64,000 nucleotides of DNA from Alphaproteobacteria bacterium (GTDB lineage Bacteria > Pseudomonadota > Alphaproteobacteria > RF32 > CAG-239), in contig SUUJ01000001.1 of NCBI GenBank assembly GCA_015062585.1, forward strand, positions 136,736 to 200,735, read 5' to 3'. The position numbers were made by a program, and so were the translations under genes. Shown piece by piece: positions 63,132-64,000 of this stretch. The notes beneath the pieces were generated by a model. It saw only the letters and a program-made list of their open reading frames with translations, did not search any database and was not told where the DNA came from. Every line of letters starts with the position of its first letter. Positions within the stretch are counted from its first letter, which is position 1.

Positions 63132-63371
63132 ATGGCTAGAGATGATGTTTTTCGCAGGGTACAAGGTATTATCTGCGATAAGTTAAACAAATCAGTTAAT
63201 GATGTTAAAGAAACTTCCAACTTAGGTTACGACCTTGGCATGGATTCTTTAGATGTCATGGAATTAGGAATGGAAGTACAAGATGAATTCAAAATCGAGA
63301 TTACCGATGAAGAACTGGCCAAGTTCAAATCAGTAGGATCCGTTGTGGAAATCATTGTGAACAAGATATGA
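63132..63371 (+). CDS. Stand-alone acyl carrier protein
   Basis: A carrier of acyl chains on a phosphopantetheine arm. The 79-residue product has the attachment serine at residue 39 in GMDSLDVMEL, a four-helix layout and an acidic second half (EFKIEITDEELAKFKSVGSVVEIIV). The housekeeping acpP usually lies beside fabG and fabF; none is here, so this is an additional or relocated copy. It could serve lipid A, a special lipid or a secondary pathway. No Shine-Dalgarno precedes the ATG. Partner genes are not evident. Confidence 0.9.
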   Translation: MARDDVFRRVQGIICDKLNKSVNDVKETSNLGYDLGMDSLDVMELGMEVQDEFKIEITDEELAKFKSVGSVVEIIVNKI

Positions 63372-63380
63372 CATTCCTTA

Positions 63381-63423
63381 AAAAAAAAAGAGCCCTAAAA
63401 AAAACAAAAAGGGCTCTTTTTTT
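63381..63423. terminator. Bidirectional terminator between the acyl carrier protein and GNAT genes
   Basis: AAAAAAAGAGCCC and GGGCTCTTTTTTT form a strong stem across an A-rich loop, with T-runs on either strand between convergent genes. Confidence 0.9.
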
Positions 63424-63438
63424 ATATAACAAGATAGG

Positions 63439-64000
63439 TTATTTATCTAACACATAATTATAACGGCTGGTCAAAGGTACAAAACCCATTTTTTTATATG
63501 CTTCTCTTCCCATCTCGGACGAATTTAACAATATTGTCTTAATACCTCTGTCAAATTCATAATTTATAGCATAAGCAAATATGGCCTTGTACAGTCCTTG
63601 CCTTCTAAATTTTTCTCTAACTGCGCCCCAAGAGGCATAGGCAGCATTTTTGCCTTCTGAAAATTCTATCATACCGGCCGGCTCATCATTGATATAGCCG
63701 ACATATTTAAAGCAATTTTCCAAATTTGTTTCATTTGCAAAAGATTTAATCAATTCATCTTTATCTTTAGTCAAATCATATACTTCGGCAGCTATATCGC
63801 AAAATTGCTTCAAAGTTTCAAGGTCTGAAACTTTAACAATCTTAAACTGGCTGTTATTGATTATTTTTTCTTTTACATCCAATTTCATTAAATATGTGGC
63901 ATGACCTTTCTTTACATTGGCAAGATCTTCAACTATCTCATGGTTTGAAGCAATACATAAAAATGTATCGGGGATATTTTGTTTGATAATATCTAATTCT
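63439..64000 (-). CDS. GNAT-family N-acetyltransferase (5' end cut by window edge)
   Basis: The ORF track starts this at 63888, but the frame is open upstream to the window edge (DIIKQNIPDTFLCIASNHE... ATYLMKLDVKE), so the ATG at 63888 is internal and the gene continues past base 64000. The GNAT core includes the strand AGMIEFSEGKNAAYASWGAV, the acetyl-CoA loop REKFRRQGLYKAIFAYA, a conserved helix, and the C-terminal EMGREAYKKMGF. The N-terminal extension is another domain of unknown type. The acyl acceptor is unknown. The acyl carrier protein gene is convergent and separated by a strong terminator. Confidence 0.88.
   Translation of the reverse strand, partial: ELDIIKQNIPDTFLCIASNHEIVEDLANVKKGHATYLMKLDVKEKIINNSQFKIVKVSDLETLKQFCDIAAEVYDLTKDKDELIKSFANETNLENCFKYVGYINDEPAGMIEFSEGKNAAYASWGAVREKFRRQGLYKAIFAYAINYEFDRGIKTILLNSSEMGREAYKKMGFVPLTSRYNYVLDK

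Noticed and set aside
1-64000. tRNA genes, CRISPR arrays, insertion sequences, prophage genes, replication origin
   Set aside because: No cloverleaf with the usual T-loop, no spaced direct repeats, no transposase or integrase motif and no dnaA-box cluster was seen on reading through by eye.

Overview
The window is A+T-rich DNA from a motile Gram-negative bacterium, most likely an alphaproteobacterium. The markers are a ChpT-type histidine phosphotransferase, an RNase E whose S1 domain is split by a long acidic insert alongside an RNase J, the HpnC-HpnD-HpnE squalene genes, the order flgI / short rod-binding protein / FlgN-like / flgK / flgL behind a sigma-54 promoter, and the hflK-hflC-degP group. 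KdsB and an RND efflux pump indicate an LPS-bearing outer membrane. No tRNA, rRNA, CRISPR array, transposase or phage gene was seen. The exact order within the class cannot be fixed from the sequence alone; an uncultured, possibly host-associated lineage is an inference.

Layout. 1-5.3 kb: a three-gene RND efflux operon on the minus strand. 5.4-10.1 kb: a minus-strand operon of two secreted cysteine-rich proteins with internal repeats, with a sigma-70-like promoter and a perfect palindrome just upstream of its -35 box. 10.1-10.7 kb: gene-free DNA with several copies of a short palindromic dispersed repeat, another copy of which lies near 54.05 kb. 10.8-11.7 kb: rplM-rpsI. 11.8-14.9 kb: four minus-strand genes of unknown function, two of them paralogous, without Shine-Dalgarno sequences. 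15.0-22.4 kb: a flagellar operon ending in a MoeA/MobA-like fusion gene. 22.4-31.2 kb: mrp, hflK (frameshifted), hflC, degP-like, holC, a BepA-like protease and rne. 31.6-41.1 kb: cell wall amidase, PBP1A, prfB with its programmed frameshift, a hydrolase, an AsmA/YhdP-like protein and a HAD-like protein. 41.1-44.2 kb: cheR, a response regulator, a chpT-like gene and a periplasmic protein. 44.3-49.7 kb: trmFO, hpnCDE and an M16 peptidase. 49.8-57.9 kb: an AlbA_2 protein, rnhA, unknown genes, an iron alcohol dehydrogenase, a HAD phosphatase, a possible small ORF, kdsB and an alkaline-phosphatase-superfamily protein. 58-64 kb: accessory genes (a repeat/lysine-tail membrane protein, a small secreted protein, RNase J, two unknowns, a stand-alone acyl carrier protein and a GNAT acetyltransferase running off the edge).

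Functionally most of the window is envelope biogenesis and quality control (efflux, peptidoglycan, HflKC/DegP/BepA, YhdP-like, LPS, triterpenoid membrane lipids), motility and its control, and RNA metabolism (RNase E, RNase J, RNase HI, RF2, TrmFO). The least explained parts are the cysteine-rich secreted pair, the paralogue cluster at 11.8-14.9 kb and the accessory genes at 51.4, 54.2 and 58-63 kb. Several of these share AT-rich leaders without a ribosome binding site, unlike the core genes.
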